This document shows, one piece after another, positions 62,741 to 64,000 of a stretch of DNA of 64,000 bases. The notes under the pieces are model-generated. The model was given only the letters and a program-made list of their open reading frames with translations, was not told the DNA's origin and did not search any database. The first letter of the stretch is position 1. The number at the start of each line of letters is the position of its first letter. The DNA lies in NCBI GenBank assembly GCA_023423405.1, contig JAFAFR010000023.1, forward strand, positions 1-64,000, written 5' to 3'. Origin of the DNA: Bacteroidota bacterium (GTDB taxonomy: Bacteria; Bacteroidota; Bacteroidia; Chitinophagales; Chitinophagaceae). The position numbers were made by a program, and so were the translations under genes.

Positions 62741-63292
62741 TCAGGAAAGCAGGCAGGGCGGATGTTGCAGGTGGCTGGGAAAGCCGGCGCTGAGTGACTG
62801 GTGGAGCAGCGGAAACAGGAGGCCCTGCACAAGGTCGGGGCATTCAGGCAGCGTATAGCTGCTGTAGTTGTGGTATTCAAAACCGAAGCCGGCTTTCTTT
62901 GGGCCGGATTCATTGTGTTTTTTGGTGCCGGGAAGATCGTTCGCACTGTTCACGTAACGGCTCTTGTCTTTTACCAGCGAAGTTTTTGCAGCATTGGGTT
63001 TGCAAAGCAGGTACATGGTATCGTTGGCGATCCGCTTTTTTACATAACTGTAATGCACATTGTTGATCTGGATTTCGCCACTGGTCCTTTCAAACTCCGC
63101 CTGGTAACTGGGATAGGGAAGATGCAGCGCCACTTTGAGCTCGGTCAGCTCTTCTTCCCGGTACCGCTCTTCGTCCAGCATCGCTTCGAATTGCGCATCG
63201 GAACGATTGATGAAATAGTTGAACAGCAGGTTATATCCAACCAGGTTAAACAGGAAGATAATTAGCAGTAGTATGGCGCAGCTACGTTTCAA
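62741..63292 (-). CDS. Small signal-anchored protein often found beside TonB receptors
   Basis: A 183-residue protein with an N-terminal hydrophobic anchor (about 4-24, CAILLLIIFLFNLVGYNLLF). The region after it, NRSDAQFEAMLDEERYREEEL and then VHYSYVKKRIANDTMYLLCKPN, resembles a Bacteroidota family I know as small proteins encoded upstream of TonB-dependent metal receptors; this is from memory. The C-terminus (PPCLLS) contains two cysteines earlier (ECPD, PPCL) that might bind metal. It is the first gene of the operon on the minus strand and is divergent from the DUF6377-like gene by 88 bases. Confidence 0.7.
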   Translation of the reverse strand: MKRSCAILLLIIFLFNLVGYNLLFNYFINRSDAQFEAMLDEERYREEELTELKVALHLPYPSYQAEFERTSGEIQINNVHYSYVKKRIANDTMYLLCKPNAAKTSLVKDKSRYVNSANDLPGTKKHNESGPKKAGFGFEYHNYSSYTLPECPDLVQGLLFPLLHQSLSAGFPSHLQHPPCLLS

Positions 63293-63308
63293 GCGGTTAA
63301 ATATAAGG

Positions 63309-63326
63309 AAATCCTGAATCGGATTT
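63309..63326. promoter_or_regulatory. Inverted repeat in the divergent promoter region of operon 2
   Basis: AAATCC (63309-63314) and GGATTT (63321-63326) are separated by six bases. It lies in the 88-base region between the operon 2 start and the divergent regulator gene, and could be an operator for both. No exact TAnnTTTG box was found in this gap. Confidence 0.4.
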
Positions 63327-63380
63327 AGCCTAAATTACAGCGCCCCGGAAATCAAACCGGTTGCGCGAAACGGACAAGGG

Positions 63381-64000
63381 ATGAACAGGATGAAAAGAAG
63401 TTTATCGTTGCTGGCAGCATTGTTGTTGTGCGCGGCGGTCAAGGCGCAGGACAGCGACCTGCTGGAGGAATTGTCCCTCACCATTGCCCAGGCGCCCCGC
63501 TACGATGCAGGAAAGCAGCAGGAGATCGCCTCGCTTCAGTCGCGCTTCCAAGCCGGTAACGCCGACAGGGCCCGGGCTTTTGAACACTACTATAAAGTGT
63601 ATGAAGCGTACAAACTGTTCCATTACGATTCTGCCTATATATATGCAGGAAAACTGGTGCAGTTGGCCCAGCAGTTACCCGACCCGGCTTTTACCGTAAA
63701 AGCACAGCTCAGCCAGAGTTTCATATTGTTATCGGCCGGCCTGTACAAGGAAGCTTTCGACTCCCTCTCCTCGCTGTCGCAGCGCCCCGTTCCCGACAGC
63801 CTGAAGGGTGATTATTATATGCAGTGGGGCAGGTATTATTACGACCTGGCCGGCTACGCGGTGGACAACTACCACTCGGTGGGTTATGACATCAAGGGAA
63901 ACAGCTATCTCGATTCGGCCCTTAAATATTATCCCGCCGGCTCATTTGCTGCGCTGTATTACGAAGGGCTCAAACTTTTCAAACAGAATAAAACCGATTC
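63381..64000 (+). CDS. DUF6377-like membrane regulator (3' truncated)
   Basis: The frame opens at ATG 63381 and is still open at the window end (over 206 codons). The signal peptide (SLSLLAALLLCAAVKAQ) is followed by LLEELSLTIAQAPRYDAGK and helical TPR-like repeats (AFEHYYKVYEAYKLFHYDSA and later). The start and spacing fit Bacteroidota DUF6377 proteins: periplasmic TPR region, one membrane helix and a cytoplasmic domain that may bind DNA. It is divergent from the SusCD operon 2, like many SusCD regulators. Its C-terminal part lies outside the window, so DNA-binding cannot be confirmed. Confidence 0.75.
   Translation, partial: MNRMKRSLSLLAALLLCAAVKAQDSDLLEELSLTIAQAPRYDAGKQQEIASLQSRFQAGNADRARAFEHYYKVYEAYKLFHYDSAYIYAGKLVQLAQQLPDPAFTVKAQLSQSFILLSAGLYKEAFDSLSSLSQRPVPDSLKGDYYMQWGRYYYDLAGYAVDNYHSVGYDIKGNSYLDSALKYYPAGSFAALYYEGLKLFKQNKTD

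Noticed and set aside
53015..63292. GH95 enzyme plus SusCD operon 2 as one polysaccharide-utilisation locus
   Set aside because: GH95 is convergent and separately transcribed, and the operon's own members are redox proteins and an MFS carrier; the proximity may be chance, although this is not excluded.
1..64000. tRNA genes, insertion sequences, CRISPR arrays, prophage genes
   Set aside because: No cloverleaf-like T-loop sequences, transposase motifs, regular spaced repeats or phage structural genes were noticed on reading both strands.

Overview
The window looks like a chromosomal segment from a Bacteroidota member, most likely family Chitinophagaceae. This is a judgement from content; no database was searched. 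Signs are two SusC/SusD pairs, Bacteroidota-restricted families (DUF6377-, DUF6526- and DUF6686-like proteins), promoters resembling TAnnTTTG, little Shine-Dalgarno sequence, many Sec- or lipoprotein-targeted proteins and a eukaryote-like class Ia ribonucleotide reductase. There are no transposases, phage genes, CRISPR arrays, rRNA or tRNA genes that I could see. Base composition is even and the DNA is densely coding.

Layout. 1-2171: the end of a haem-uptake operon (truncated hmuV, hmuS, a small linked protein). 2250-5976: a cobalamin riboswitch followed by nrdB-nrdA and a terminator. 6038-10882: a secreted GH5 glycosidase, a convergent amidohydrolase and a siderophore-type TonB receptor. 10912-18671: penicillin-binding protein 1C divergent from a 1795-residue alpha-2-macroglobulin lipoprotein. 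18763-19473: a SIMPL-domain protein. 19494-30775: a seven-gene minus-strand operon, susC-susD-doxX-doxX-unknown-cstB-like-FAD oxidoreductase, preceded by a long leader. 30796-35784: lutABC and an M28 peptidase. 35925-46834: housekeeping and accessory genes on both strands, including a helicase, a DinB protein, an aldo/keto reductase, a cupin and an AraC regulator, plus one unlisted broken gene at 45116-45421. 46875-52971: an M1 peptidase, an OmpA/PD40 protein, a DUF4412-like protein, an alpha/beta hydrolase and an ECF sigma factor with a membrane partner. 53015-55486: a GH95 fucosidase. 55483-63292: a second minus-strand SusCD operon, with three AhpD-like proteins and an MFS transporter but no glycosidase. 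63381 to the end: a divergent DUF6377-like membrane regulator, truncated by the window.

The most interesting region is the first SusCD operon. SusCD pairs usually feed glycan degradation, but here the partners are two DoxX proteins and an exported protein with the persulfide dioxygenase/pseudo-rhodanese/rhodanese order of CstB. This suggests uptake and periplasmic oxidation of a sulfur compound. The 430-base leader holds a promoter-like element overlapping a dyad, a 17-codon ORF ending in Arg-Cys-Cys-Ser-Tyr, and four consecutive hairpins. That arrangement would fit cysteine-responsive control of a sulfur-acquisition operon, which is inference but testable.

The second SusCD operon couples outer-membrane uptake to an inner-membrane MFS carrier and three tandemly duplicated CxxC carboxymuconolactone-decarboxylase-fold proteins. 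Its substrate is unknown.
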